This document shows, one piece after another, positions 8,731-17,243 of a DNA stretch of 64,000 nt. The position numbers and the translations under genes were made by a program. Source of the DNA: Saccharothrix sp. ALI-22-I (GTDB taxonomy: Bacteria; Actinomycetota; Actinomycetes; Mycobacteriales; Pseudonocardiaceae); assembly GCF_001984175.1 (NCBI RefSeq), contig NZ_MTQP01000044.1, positions 39,767 through 103,766 of the forward strand, read 5' to 3'. The notes beneath the pieces were generated by a model, which made no database searches, was not told the DNA's origin, and worked only from the letters and a program-made list of their open reading frames with translations. The first letter of the stretch is position 1; every line of letters starts with the position of its first letter.

Positions 8731-10443
8731 CTAGCCGAAGGACACCACGAGGCGGCCGTCCGAGGCGTAGGACCACTTCAGGGCGCCGGCGTAGGAGGAG
8801 CACCGGGAGCCGTTCGTGCCGGACCAGAACTGGTTCGTGCCGTCCGGTGTGGGGACGAGCTTGTCGTTGGTGCCGCTGCTGCTGCGGCACGAGGTGTTGT
8901 TGCGGAACACCGAGGTGCCGCCGTCGAACGAGAAGTTGCGTTCGTCGTTGTCGATGCTGATGTTGTCCGACACCTGCATCGTGCCCAGGTTGCGGTTGTA
9001 GGTGAACCCGTGCTTGCCGTTGTCGTAGGCGATGTTGCGGCGGATGGTGTGGTTGACGCCGATGTCCTCGCCGCCGAGCTTGTAGCCGTTGCGGTCACCG
9101 TTGCCGGCCTGGCCGCCGTTGCTGAGGGTGCCGTTCTTGTAGGCCAGCGAGTCCTCGATGGTGACCGCGCCGATGGGGCCGGTGTCGGTCTTGGTGTAGA
9201 GGTCCCAGCCGTCGTCGATGTTGTTGTGGGCGACGGCGTAGCGGAAGACGTTGCCGGGGCCGGAGGTGAGCTTGGCGGCGAAGCCGTCGGCGTCCTCGCC
9301 GTCGGAGTCGGCGTTGTCGTGCGATTCCGCGCTCAGGATGAGGTTGTTGGCCGGCCACTGCTCCTTGGGGGTGGTGGAGAGCATCCGGGAGAGCTGCAGG
9401 CCGGTGTCGCGGTTGAAGCGCGTGATCGTGCGTTCGAAGATGTTGTTGCTGCCGCCGACGAAGATCCCGTTGTCACCGGCACGCTCGACGACGATGCCCT
9501 TGACGTGCCAGTAGTTGCCGTTCACGGCGAGGCCGCGGTTGGCCGGGTCCTCGGCCTGGGCGGAGAAGTTCAGCACCGGGGTCTCACCCGGGTAGGCGAA
9601 CAGTTTCGTGCGGTTGCCCGAGGTGCCGCTGTTGCCCTGCGGGACGGTGACGGTCTGCGAGAACGCGTAGGTGCCGCCGCGCATCGAGATCGTCCCGCCG
9701 GGGGTGATGCGGCTGATCGCGGAGGTGAGCGTCGTCGGGTTCGCCACGGTTCCGGCCGCGCTGTCGGTGCCGTTGGGCGCCACGTACAGCGCGCCCGACG
9801 GCGGCGTGCCGGTGGTCGTGGTGGTGACCGCCGTCGTCGTGGTGGTCGTGGTCGTGCTGGTGGGGGTGGTGGTCGAGGTCGGGCCGCCGGTGACCGGTGT
9901 GAAGGTCCACTGCTTGGTGGCGGCGCTGTCGCAGGAGTTGGTCTGCACCAGGGCTCCGGCCGTGGTGGAGTTGTCCGTGGTGTTCGCGCACTTGCCGCCG
10001 TTGGTGTTGACCACGCGGTAGTTGCTGCCGCTCGCGGTCAACGTCCAGGTCTGGGCGGCGGCGCCGGTGCACGCCTCCTGCTGGATCGGCTTGCCCGCAC
10101 TGGTCGACGCGTCGCGGACGCCGACGCACAGGCCGCTGCCGACCGACGTGATCCGGTACCCGCCGCTGACCGCCGTCAGCGTCCACTGCTGGTTGCCGCC
10201 GCTGACGCACGTCGCCTGCTGGAGTTGCGCGCCGGCCTGGCCCGAGCCGGCGAGACAGTGCCCGCTGGCCGCGTTCTTCACCGTGTACGTTCCCGCGCCG
10301 ACCGCGGCATCAGCGGGCGCGACGTTCGGCCACACGGCGAGCGTGACCGCCAGCGCCGCCACGGCAGCCGCCGCGATCAATCCCCTGCGAAGGCCACGCG
10401 GTCGTAACGACCGCGTGGCGGCAGGCTGTTCAGGGTTGCTCAT
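8731..10443 (-). CDS. Secreted PL9 pectate lyase with N-terminal ricin-type lectin domain
   Basis: 570 residues. The ATG at 10443 follows GGAG. A signal peptide (GLIAAAAVAALAVTLAVW) precedes a ricin-type beta-trefoil at about residues 45-185 with CLAGSGQAGAQLQQATC, CVGVRDASTSAGKPIQQEAC and CANTTDNSTTAGALVQTNSC. A Thr-rich linker of about 25 residues follows. Residues about 220-570 form a right-handed beta-helix whose SHDNADSDGEDADGFAAKL and NNIDDGWDLYTK blocks are typical of family 9 pectate lyases, with the Asp cluster that binds calcium. It should cleave polygalacturonate by beta-elimination outside the cell. A GGAAAGCTTTCC palindrome lies 30 bases before the start. After its TAG the same frame stays open for 48 more codons. 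Confidence 0.88.
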   Translation of the reverse strand: MSNPEQPAATRSLRPRGLRRGLIAAAAVAALAVTLAVWPNVAPADAAVGAGTYTVKNAASGHCLAGSGQAGAQLQQATCVSGGNQQWTLTAVSGGYRITSVGSGLCVGVRDASTSAGKPIQQEACTGAAAQTWTLTASGSNYRVVNTNGGKCANTTDNSTTAGALVQTNSCDSAATKQWTFTPVTGGPTSTTTPTSTTTTTTTTAVTTTTTGTPPSGALYVAPNGTDSAAGTVANPTTLTSAISRITPGGTISMRGGTYAFSQTVTVPQGNSGTSGNRTKLFAYPGETPVLNFSAQAEDPANRGLAVNGNYWHVKGIVVERAGDNGIFVGGSNNIFERTITRFNRDTGLQLSRMLSTTPKEQWPANNLILSAESHDNADSDGEDADGFAAKLTSGPGNVFRYAVAHNNIDDGWDLYTKTDTGPIGAVTIEDSLAYKNGTLSNGGQAGNGDRNGYKLGGEDIGVNHTIRRNIAYDNGKHGFTYNRNLGTMQVSDNISIDNDERNFSFDGGTSVFRNNTSCRSSSGTNDKLVPTPDGTNQFWSGTNGSRCSSYAGALKWSYASDGRLVVSFG

Positions 10444-10472
10444 GACAGCTCCAAGACGCCGGTGAAATGGAG

Positions 10473-10484
10473 GGAAAGCTTTCC
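10473..10484. promoter_or_regulatory. Operator-like palindrome GGAAAGCTTTCC before the pectate lyase
   Basis: A perfect 12-base palindrome 30 bases upstream of the lyase start codon. It resembles the 14-base site at 3784 without the central CG. A LacI-type repressor or catabolite regulator is the likely reader. Confidence 0.55.
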
Positions 10485-10503
10485 GGCGGATGTTAGGAGG
10501 CAA

Positions 10504-11060
10504 TCAATCGCGCGGTCAACGGCGGTTTTTCGGGGGGCTGTCCCATACCGGGTATCGAATATGTCGAACGTCGAGGTCGCCGACGTCGGAGTTGATCACG
10601 AACCGGTCTTCGACCTTCGGTCGGTGAATGCGGTCAATCATACTTGTGAACAAAATGGACCCGTGCTGGTCACGCATGTGAACAATCTTGCCGGTTCCGC
10701 TCCGGTCGGCGAGGAAATGATTCATGTATGAGAAACCGCGTTGATCGTCAAGGTGAACCCGACCGGCTTGACATCGCGTTCGTCGGTCTGTTAGTGGACT
10801 TTGGGTTTGCGTTCCGTCGCCGAGCACGATTCCGGTGACGCTGAGGCCGTTACGGGTCTCACGTGAGGGGAAGACCGTCGGCAGGCGGCCTCGTGGACGG
10901 GGATGATCCGGCGGGCCTGGCCGCCGACGAGCAGGCAGTACAGCAGCGGGCCCACGCCGAGTCGCCCCGCGCGGCGACGAACTGATCGACTCCGCGACCT
11001 CGGTGTCGCACTCGGCCCACTACGGTGGGTGCGCCGAACCGCTGTCCGAAGGAGGAGTTC
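10504..11060. other. Intergenic region without a supportable gene
   Basis: The first 300 bases are clearly less GC-rich than the surroundings and hold no open frame with coding character. The minus-strand stretch around 10800-10960 reads as short peptides such as LLYCLLVGGQARRIIPVHEA, which could be a decayed gene but match nothing I recognise. The GAAGGAGGAG ribosome site of the next gene closes the region. Confidence 0.4.
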
Positions 11061-11876
11061 ATGGCAGACAACGGGGATTGGGTGCCCGGCGGGCTCGACA
11101 CGAGCAAGCCGTCGGGCGCGCGGGTGTACGACTACCTGCTCGGCGGGGGCCACAACTTCGACGCCGACCGGGTCGCCGGCGGGCGCGTGATCTCGGTGCT
11201 GCCGCAGGCGCGGAAGATCGCCGCGTCCAACCGGGCGTTCATGCGCCGCGCGGTCCGCTTCATGATCGGACAAGGTGTCACGCGGTTCCTGGACCTCGGC
11301 TCCGGCATCCCGACGGTGGGCAACGTCCACGAGATCGCCCGGCACGTCGATCCCTCCGCTCGGGTGGTGTACGTGGACTTCGAGGAGGTCGCGGTGGCGC
11401 ACAGCCTGCTGATGCTGCGCGACGACCCGCTGTCCGACGTGGTCCAGGCCGACCTGACCGAGCCCGACCGGGTGCTGGGCGCGGAGCCGGTGCGGCGTCT
11501 GCTCGACGATGGCGAACCGGTGGGACTGCTGATGGTGGCGGTGCACCACTTCGTGCCGGACGCGAAGGACCCGGCGGGGCTGGTGGCCCGCTACGCCGAG
11601 CGGATGCCCCCGGGCAGCCTGGTCGCGATCTCGCACCTGACCGGCGACCACGATCCGGAGGAGATGGAGCAGGTCCGCCAGACCATGGCGAACAGCCCGA
11701 GCCCGATGTACTTCCGCCCCTACGACGAAGTCATGGCGCTGTTCGCGTCGCTGGACGTCGTGGAGCCGGGCGTGGTCGACGCGCCGTCCTGGCACCCGGA
11801 GGACGGTCTGCACGATCTCGAACTCGCCACCGTGCGGGGTGTCTACGCCGGGGTGGGCCGCGTCCGATCGAGGTGA
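11061..11876 (+). CDS. DUF574-type SAM-dependent methyltransferase
   Basis: 271 residues, the standard size of the actinobacterial DUF574 (Methyltransf_19) family. Hallmarks are the start GGLDTSKPSGARVYDYLLGG, the RKIAASNRAFMRRAVRF helix and the SAM-binding LDLGSGIPTVGNVHE, followed by the VVYVDFEEVAV acidic strand. The ATG at 11061 has GGAGGAG just upstream. Such genes are present in many copies in actinomycetes, often next to regulators; the methyl acceptor is unknown. It is a single gene followed by a very strong hairpin. Family assignment is firm and function is not established. Confidence 0.9.
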   Translation: MADNGDWVPGGLDTSKPSGARVYDYLLGGGHNFDADRVAGGRVISVLPQARKIAASNRAFMRRAVRFMIGQGVTRFLDLGSGIPTVGNVHEIARHVDPSARVVYVDFEEVAVAHSLLMLRDDPLSDVVQADLTEPDRVLGAEPVRRLLDDGEPVGLLMVAVHHFVPDAKDPAGLVARYAERMPPGSLVAISHLTGDHDPEEMEQVRQTMANSPSPMYFRPYDEVMALFASLDVVEPGVVDAPSWHPEDGLHDLELATVRGVYAGVGRVRSR

Positions 11877-11885
11877 GCACGGGGC

Positions 11886-11939
11886 CCGACCACGGGCACC
11901 GGCCCCGTGCTGGTGCGCGGGGCCGGTGCCCGTGGTCGG
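11886..11939 (+). terminator. Strong hairpin terminator after the methyltransferase
   Basis: A perfect 22-base GC-rich inverted repeat with a 10-base loop, starting 10 bases after the methyltransferase stop. It separates this gene from the convergent P450 operon. Confidence 0.8.
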
Positions 11940-12031
11940 CCGGTCGGTGGACCGGCTTGCGGTGCCGTGCCGGGTGGTGGGTTACGCCGTCCGGCGCGAC
12001 GCCGCCACACCGACCGGTTGACTCGGCGTGG

Positions 12032-13210
12032 TCACCAGACGACGTCGAGCGGGCCGGGTAGGCGCAGCTTCCAGCCGTGTGGTGCCGGCCGCCAGTCGGG
12101 TGCGGGCCGCACGCCCGGCAGCCGGTCCAGCAGCACGTCCAGCGACGTGCGGGCGGTGGCCATGACGAACGCGAACGCCGGGCACCCGTGCGGCCCCGCG
12201 CCGAACCCCAGGTTCGTCCGGACATCGCGGTGCACGTCGAACCGGTCCGGGTCGTCGAACACGCGCTCGTCCCGGTTCGCCGACGCCACGCTCACCGACA
12301 GCATCGCCCCGGCCGGGACGTCCGCGCCGCCGAGCGTCACCGCACGGGTGGTCCGCCTGGTCACGTTGCCCAGCGGCGGAGTCCACCGCAGTGCTTCGTT
12401 GACCGCGGCGCCGACGAGCCACCGGTCGTCCGACACCTCGGCGAGCACGCCTCGGTCGGCGAGCAGGGCCCTCAACGTCCAGGCACCGACCCAGCCCGCC
12501 TGCAACTGTGCTTGCGCGAGCTGTTTGATCACCGGCAGCACGTCCGCGTCGGACCGGGGTTCGCCGGTGGGGCGGTGGGCGTGGACCGCGTGCGACAGCA
12601 CCGAACGGTCCGGCGCGGCCCGCACCCGTGCCAGCGCGCGCGTGAGGACGTCGTCCATATCCGCCATCGCGGATGCCACCGCGGTCTCCTTTGCCGGGTC
12701 ACGGCTGAAGTTGGTGAGCGCGTCGATGAGCGCGATGCCCCACCACCGCAGCCGGCCGGCATCCGCGATGTCCACACCGGACAGTTCGGCGTGCGACAGC
12801 GTGGCGACGGGCTCGAAGTACGCCGACACCAGCTCCGCGTGCCCGGCCGGGGCCAGCTCGGCGATGATCTTCTCCGCCCACGGCCGGACGATGGCGTCCA
12901 CGTGGTCGTTGACGCGGTGCGGCGCGTAGTCCGGTTCGATCGCGTTGCGCAGGTCCTGGTGCGCGGCGCCGTTCCGGTTCATCAGCGGAGGCCCGCCGCA
13001 GAGCCGGACGACGGGCGCGGCCGGGATGTCCGTGGTGAACGTCCCCGGGTCGGCGAGCACCCGCTGGACGTCGTCCCAGCGCGTCACGAGCCACTGGTCC
13101 ACCTCCGGCAGCAGCGACACGGGCTGTTCCTCCCGCAGCCGCGCGTACACCGGGTACGGGTCGGCGTCGAGTTCCGCGAGCAGGGAGTTCTCCGTCGTCG
13201 ATCCGGTCAT
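12032..13210 (-). CDS. Cytochrome P450 with atypical I-helix (operon gene 3)
   Basis: 392 residues. The haem loop is LGFGAGPHGCPAF with ligand C343, the ExxR helix is NEALRW, and PERF-like residues appear in DDPDRFDVHRD. The I-helix reads LQAGWVGAWTL where most P450s have the (A/G)Gx(D/E)T oxygen-activation motif; the acid-alcohol pair is absent. The Gly after the Cys that most P450s have is Pro. Its ATG overlaps the stop of the upstream P450 by four bases (ATGA), and the two proteins share much of their sequence, so they arose by duplication. The pair follows a glutamate decarboxylase gene. They may use peroxide, a substrate-assisted mechanism, or be non-oxidative; substrate unknown. Confidence 0.88.
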   Translation of the reverse strand: MTGSTTENSLLAELDADPYPVYARLREEQPVSLLPEVDQWLVTRWDDVQRVLADPGTFTTDIPAAPVVRLCGGPPLMNRNGAAHQDLRNAIEPDYAPHRVNDHVDAIVRPWAEKIIAELAPAGHAELVSAYFEPVATLSHAELSGVDIADAGRLRWWGIALIDALTNFSRDPAKETAVASAMADMDDVLTRALARVRAAPDRSVLSHAVHAHRPTGEPRSDADVLPVIKQLAQAQLQAGWVGAWTLRALLADRGVLAEVSDDRWLVGAAVNEALRWTPPLGNVTRRTTRAVTLGGADVPAGAMLSVSVASANRDERVFDDPDRFDVHRDVRTNLGFGAGPHGCPAFAFVMATARTSLDVLLDRLPGVRPAPDWRPAPHGWKLRLPGPLDVVW

Positions 13211-14382
13211 GACGCCCTCCTCGCCGCCGCGTCCCACACCGCGTCGAGCGCTCCCGGCAGCCGCAGCTTCCAGCCGTGCGGCGCCGCGCGCCAACCCGGT
13301 GCCGGCCGCACACCGGGCATCCGCTCGAACAGCACGTCCAGTGCCGTGCGTGCCACGGCGGTGACCAGCGGGTGCGCCGGGCAGTCGTGCGGCCCGACGC
13401 CGAACCCGAGGTGCATGCGGACGTCGCGGTGCAGGTCGAACCGGTCCGGTTCGGTGAACTCCGCCTCGTCCCGGTTGGCCGAGGCGATGGCCGCCGCGAT
13501 CATGCTGCCCGCCGGGATCTCCCGCCCGCCCAGCGTCACCGCCCGCGTCGTGCGCCTGCCCAGCACGCCGACCGGACCGCTCCACCGCAGCGCCTCGTAC
13601 ACCGCCGCGCCGAGCAGCGCCCGGTCGGCGCGGACCGCGGCGAGCTGGTCCGGCGCGGACCACAACGCCACCAGCGTCCAGCCCGCCAGCCAGCCGGGCT
13701 CGATCACGCTCAGCGCGATGTGCTTGAGCACGGGCAGCACGTCGGCATCAGTGCGGGCGTCGCCACGCCGGTTCGCGTGCAGCAGGTGGGAGATCACCGA
13801 CCCGTCCGGTTGCTCCCGCAGCCGCTGGACGACCGCGGTCACGGCCGCGTCGTCGGCCATCACCTCGGCCGCGTCGGCGTCCACCGCCGGATCGCGCCCG
13901 AAGTTGTTCGCCACCTTCGTCAGCGCTCTTCCCCAGCGGCGCAACGTGTCCGCACCGGCGGGGCCGACCCCGAGCAGCATGGCCTCGGCGATCGCCGCGA
14001 CCGGCTCGAAGTAGTCCGCGGCCAGGTCGGAGCAGCCGGACGGGAACACGTCGTCGGCGACTTCGTGGGCGACGGGCCGGACGATCGTGTCCACGTAGTC
14101 GTTCACCCGGTGGGCGTCGTAGTCGTGCCGGAACGCCTCCCGCACGTCCTGGTGCGACTCGCCCTCCCGCAACAGCATGGGCGTCCCGCCGCACAGGCCG
14201 TGCATCGGCGACGCCGGCTGGTCCGTGGTGAACCGCTCCGCGTCCGTCAGGACCGTGCGCACGTCGTGCCAGCCGGTCACCAGCCATTGGCGTGCCTCCG
14301 GTACCCAACTCACCGGCTCCTCCCTGCGCAGCCGCGCGTAGGCGGGGTAAGGGTCGGTCTCCAACTCCGAGATCGTGACCAC
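13207..14382 (-). CDS. Cytochrome P450 with atypical I-helix (operon gene 2)
   Basis: 391 residues. Haem loop LGFGVGPHDCPAHP with C334, ExxR helix YEALRW, and the I-helix VIEPGWLAGWTL, again without the acid-threonine pair. The sequence is clearly a paralogue of the next gene, sharing for example PAPGWRAAPHGWKLRLPG with its PAPDWRPAPHGWKLRLPG at the C-terminus. The GTG at 14382 was chosen because it lies four bases after the decarboxylase stop and puts the conserved ISELETDPYPAYARLR at the N-terminus. No clear ribosome site is visible, so translation is probably coupled. No ferredoxin or reductase gene is nearby. Substrate is unknown; the company of a decarboxylase suggests an amine or amino acid derivative. 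Confidence 0.88.
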   Translation of the reverse strand: MVTISELETDPYPAYARLRREEPVSWVPEARQWLVTGWHDVRTVLTDAERFTTDQPASPMHGLCGGTPMLLREGESHQDVREAFRHDYDAHRVNDYVDTIVRPVAHEVADDVFPSGCSDLAADYFEPVAAIAEAMLLGVGPAGADTLRRWGRALTKVANNFGRDPAVDADAAEVMADDAAVTAVVQRLREQPDGSVISHLLHANRRGDARTDADVLPVLKHIALSVIEPGWLAGWTLVALWSAPDQLAAVRADRALLGAAVYEALRWSGPVGVLGRRTTRAVTLGGREIPAGSMIAAAIASANRDEAEFTEPDRFDLHRDVRMHLGFGVGPHDCPAHPLVTAVARTALDVLFERMPGVRPAPGWRAAPHGWKLRLPGALDAVWDAAARRAS

Positions 14383-14386
14383 GGCG

Positions 14387-15757
14387 TCAGTCCGTGAACG
14401 ACGGCGCCGTCGCATCGGGCAGCGGGAACGGGTGGCTCGACAGCCGTTCACTGTGCTTGGCGAGGCTCTCCAGGAACTTCGCCGCGAGGTCGAGCGTGAA
14501 CCCCTGCCTGCACACGACGCGGAGCACGTGCACGTGCTCCAGGTTCGGCGGCAGGCTGTACGCGGGCACGTGCCAGCCGTCGCTCTTGAGCGCCTCGGAC
14601 AGGTGGTACACGGTGAAGCCCACGTCCTCCGGGTCGCGCAGGCGGAACGCCACCACCGGCAGGTCCTCGCCGTCGCTGATGACCTCGAACGGCCCGACGG
14701 CCTGGACGCCCTTCGCGACCTGCCGCGCGACCTCCTGGCACCGCTGCGCGATCATCTGGTAGCCGGCCAGCCCGTTGCGCAGGAACTGGTAGTACTGCGC
14801 GATCACGCCGGACGCCGGCCGGGAGAAGTTCAGCGTGAACGTCGGGTGGTGGCCGCCGAGCACGTTGCAGTCGAAGATGAGCGACTCGGGCAGGTACTCG
14901 GGATCGCGCCACAGGCACCAACCGGAGCCCGGGAAGACGAGGCCGAACTTGTGGCCGGACGCGTTGATCGACACCACCCTCGGCAGTGCGAAGTCCCAGG
15001 CGAAGTCGACGTCGAGGAACGGCGCGACGAACCCGCCGCTGGCCGCGTCGACGTGCAGGGGCACGTCGACGCCCCGGTCGGCCGCCACGCCGTCGAGCGC
15101 GGCCGCGATCTCCGCGACCGGGTCGTAGCGCCCGTCCTGCGTGCTGCCGAGCACCGCGACGACGCCGATCGTGTTCTCGTCCACCGCCTCGGCGGTGAGC
15201 GCCGGGTCGAGGGTCGTGCGGCCCTCCGCGAGTGGCACCATCCGCGCTTCCACGTCCCAGAAGTTGCAGAACTTCGGCCAGCAGACGTGGACGTGGCTGC
15301 CGAACACCATGTTGGGCCGGCCGGTGCCGCCCCGCTCCCGCCAGCGGCGCAGCATGGCCAGACCGGCGAGCATGGCCGCCTCCGAGCTGCCGCTCGTGGA
15401 GCAGCCGATGAACCGGCCGTCGTCCTCGTGCCACAGGTTCGCCAGCGCGTTGATGCACTCCTGCTCGATATCGGAGCTGGCCGGGTACTCCTCGCGGTTC
15501 ATCAGGTTGATCGAGGCGGTGTCCGCGTAGATCCGCTCCAGCTCCGGCTCGGCGGCCGTCGTGCAGAACGTGGCGAGGTTGAGGGCCGCCCGGCCGTCGA
15601 GCAACAGCCTCGACTGCACGATGCCCGCCGCCACGCTCGCGGGCATCGGGTTCTCCGGAAGCCGGCCCTTCGGGATGACCTCCTCGTCGATCCGCTGTGC
15701 GAAGACGGGAGCGATCTGCAAATCCTGCTCATCGGTGATCACGCGCTGCAGGCTCAT
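14387..15757 (-). CDS. gadB: Glutamate decarboxylase (PLP-dependent, group II)
   Basis: 456 residues, close to the roughly 466 of known bacterial GadB proteins. The PLP-binding lysine is K270 in SINASGHKFGLVFPG. The substrate and cofactor regions are also present: FIGCSTSGSSEAAMLAGLAM and LHVDAASGGFVAPF, with the Asp that pairs with the pyridine nitrogen. It should convert L-glutamate to GABA and CO2 in the cytoplasm. It is first in a tight operon with two P450 genes. Acid-resistance GAD genes normally travel with an antiporter instead, and none is here, so a biosynthetic role for GABA or a related amine is possible. A different amino acid substrate cannot be excluded. Confidence 0.9.
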   Translation of the reverse strand: MSLQRVITDEQDLQIAPVFAQRIDEEVIPKGRLPENPMPASVAAGIVQSRLLLDGRAALNLATFCTTAAEPELERIYADTASINLMNREEYPASSDIEQECINALANLWHEDDGRFIGCSTSGSSEAAMLAGLAMLRRWRERGGTGRPNMVFGSHVHVCWPKFCNFWDVEARMVPLAEGRTTLDPALTAEAVDENTIGVVAVLGSTQDGRYDPVAEIAAALDGVAADRGVDVPLHVDAASGGFVAPFLDVDFAWDFALPRVVSINASGHKFGLVFPGSGWCLWRDPEYLPESLIFDCNVLGGHHPTFTLNFSRPASGVIAQYYQFLRNGLAGYQMIAQRCQEVARQVAKGVQAVGPFEVISDGEDLPVVAFRLRDPEDVGFTVYHLSEALKSDGWHVPAYSLPPNLEHVHVLRVVCRQGFTLDLAAKFLESLAKHSERLSSHPFPLPDATAPSFTD

Positions 15758-16199
15758 GGCGACCTCATTCTTCAGGACTTCCGAGGGACGGCATGAGGTT
15801 TATCGCAGCATTCGCGGCACAGTTACCCGCCTCTCGGGTGAATTGAGCCTGACCTGTTCGGGTGTGAATCATTGGATCGCAGGCTCTCGGTCGGACGGGT
15901 GGTCGCAGGCCGAAATCGTCTGCCGTTCACCTGGGAATACGGCACGAAAGAGTGAATGCCACTGGTTCGGTAGCGGAATGTGGCGAATCGCCTGGCGCCG
16001 CTACTGCATTCCGGCGGGGTTGCTGCGCCGGCAGGCTGACGCGCGCAGAGTCACCGAGCCTCGTGCGACCAGGCGGATTTTCGGGTCATGCGGAGGGATA
16101 TGCGGATCGCGTGACACTCGGCCCTGCGAGAAGGCCAGGATGCCCGGCCGAACGGGACGAGCACCGCCGGGACGAGGTGGGTGCGGACCCTTTCGTGAG
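15758..16199. other. Intergenic region upstream of the decarboxylase operon
   Basis: About 440 bases with no open frame of coding character on either strand. The promoter of the decarboxylase operon must lie in its left part; GAGGTCGCC just before the ATG serves as ribosome site. Nothing else recognised. Confidence 0.4.
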
Positions 16200-16571
16200 A
16201 CAACATCGGGTCGAGTGCGCAGGCCTACAAAGTCACGGTGGCCGGTGACGACCACATGACCGACTACGGCGCGTGGCTGGCGTGCGAGAACGGCGCCAAG
16301 GCGGGGGAGAACCGGTACGACGACACGCCGCGGTACCTGCGGTGCGGCCGCGACCTGGCCGAGTACTCGCACCAGAACTTCTCCTACCAGCCGTACATGC
16401 TCGCGGCGCTGAAGCTCATCTCCTACGAGTCCCCGGCGTGGGACCCCGGCAACCCGTACCGCCACTTGCACAACCAGGCCCCCGGGGTCACCTTCGACTG
16501 GACTCACCCTGACCGAGGACTTCGAGGGGTTCACCTTCACCCGCTTCGACGGCACGACCGCGACCGTGTGA
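16200..16571 (+). pseudogene. Remnant of a vanadium-haloperoxidase/PAP2-like protein
   Basis: One frame reads AYKVTVAGDDHMTDYGAWLA, then NGAKAGENRYDDTPRYLRCG, then RDLAEYSHQNFSYQPYMLAA and WDPGNPYRHLHNQAPGVTF. This is the pattern of the N-terminal half of bacterial vanadium-dependent haloperoxidase-like proteins (NGR-DLGEWVHRDF-type blocks). After about 16500 the frame is lost, and a second frame ends as LTEDFEGFTFTRFDGTTATV followed by a stop. The catalytic half with the vanadate-binding Arg and His residues is missing. I read it as a gene fragment left by deletion. The family call rests on remembered pattern similarity, so it is moderate. Confidence 0.5.
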
Positions 16572-16656
16572 TCGACCGCGGCCGGCTGTGTCGCGGTGTC
16601 CGGCCGAACAGCGGCTGCGGGAGTGGTGTCGAGGGCCGGCGGGTACCTCCTGGGTT

Positions 16657-17169
16657 GTGGACGACTTTCTGGGCATCTACCTCAGGGACCAGCTCGCGAT
16701 GGGCGTGTTGTGGCGGGAGTTGGCGCGGCGCGCCGAGCGCAACAACCGCGGCACCGAACTCGGCGAGGCGCTGGCCCGGGTTTCGACGGGGATCGCGGAG
16801 GACGTCGAGACGTTCCGATCGATCATGCGTCGGGTCGGGGCGCGCACCAATCCGGTCAAGACCGGGCTGGCGGTCGGTGCGGAACGTCTGGGACGGCTGA
16901 AGCGCAATGGTCGGCTGGTGTCGTATTCGCCGCTGAGCCGGTTCGAGGAGCTGGAGATCCTCACGATGGGGATCGACGGCAAGAAGCAGCTCTGGACAAC
17001 CCTGCGTGACCTCGCCGGCCTCAAGGCACGCCTGCCCGATATCGACTTCGACCACCTGATCGACCGAGCCGCGCATCAACGTGCCGACCTCGAACCCTTC
17101 CGGACGCGCGCCGGTACCGACGCATTCGCCACGGCAATTGCGAAAGCGCCGCCGAAAACCGGACCGTGA
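16657..17169 (+). CDS. Conserved actinobacterial protein of unknown function
   Basis: About 170 residues from the GTG at 16657, mostly helical and charged: VDDFLGIYLRDQLAMGVLWR, RRAERNNRGTELGEALARVS, GIAEDVETFRSIMRRVG and VGAERLGRLKRNGRLVSYSP. I recognise this as a small protein seen in many actinomycetes without a named function. There is no signal peptide or membrane segment. The start is uncertain because no good ribosome site is visible; an upstream GTG at 16588 would add 23 residues in which I see no conservation. It stands between a decayed gene and the DUF2231 gene on the same strand. Confidence 0.65.
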   Translation: MDDFLGIYLRDQLAMGVLWRELARRAERNNRGTELGEALARVSTGIAEDVETFRSIMRRVGARTNPVKTGLAVGAERLGRLKRNGRLVSYSPLSRFEELEILTMGIDGKKQLWTTLRDLAGLKARLPDIDFDHLIDRAAHQRADLEPFRTRAGTDAFATAIAKAPPKTGP

Positions 17170-17243
17170 GCGGGCACCGAAAGTGAAGTCGTCGGGTTGC
17201 CGCTCCGGTGGTTCACCGTGTCGGCGCAGGGTATCCAGGGCCC

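Noticed and set aside
9785..9880. Repetitive GTGGTCGTGGTGG-like stretch as a possible DNA repeat element
   Set aside because: It encodes the Thr-rich linker of the pectate lyase and is explained by that low-complexity protein sequence.
10791..11813. Minus-strand frame opposite the DUF574 methyltransferase
   Set aside because: Antisense shadow; the methyltransferase motifs are unmistakable on the plus strand.
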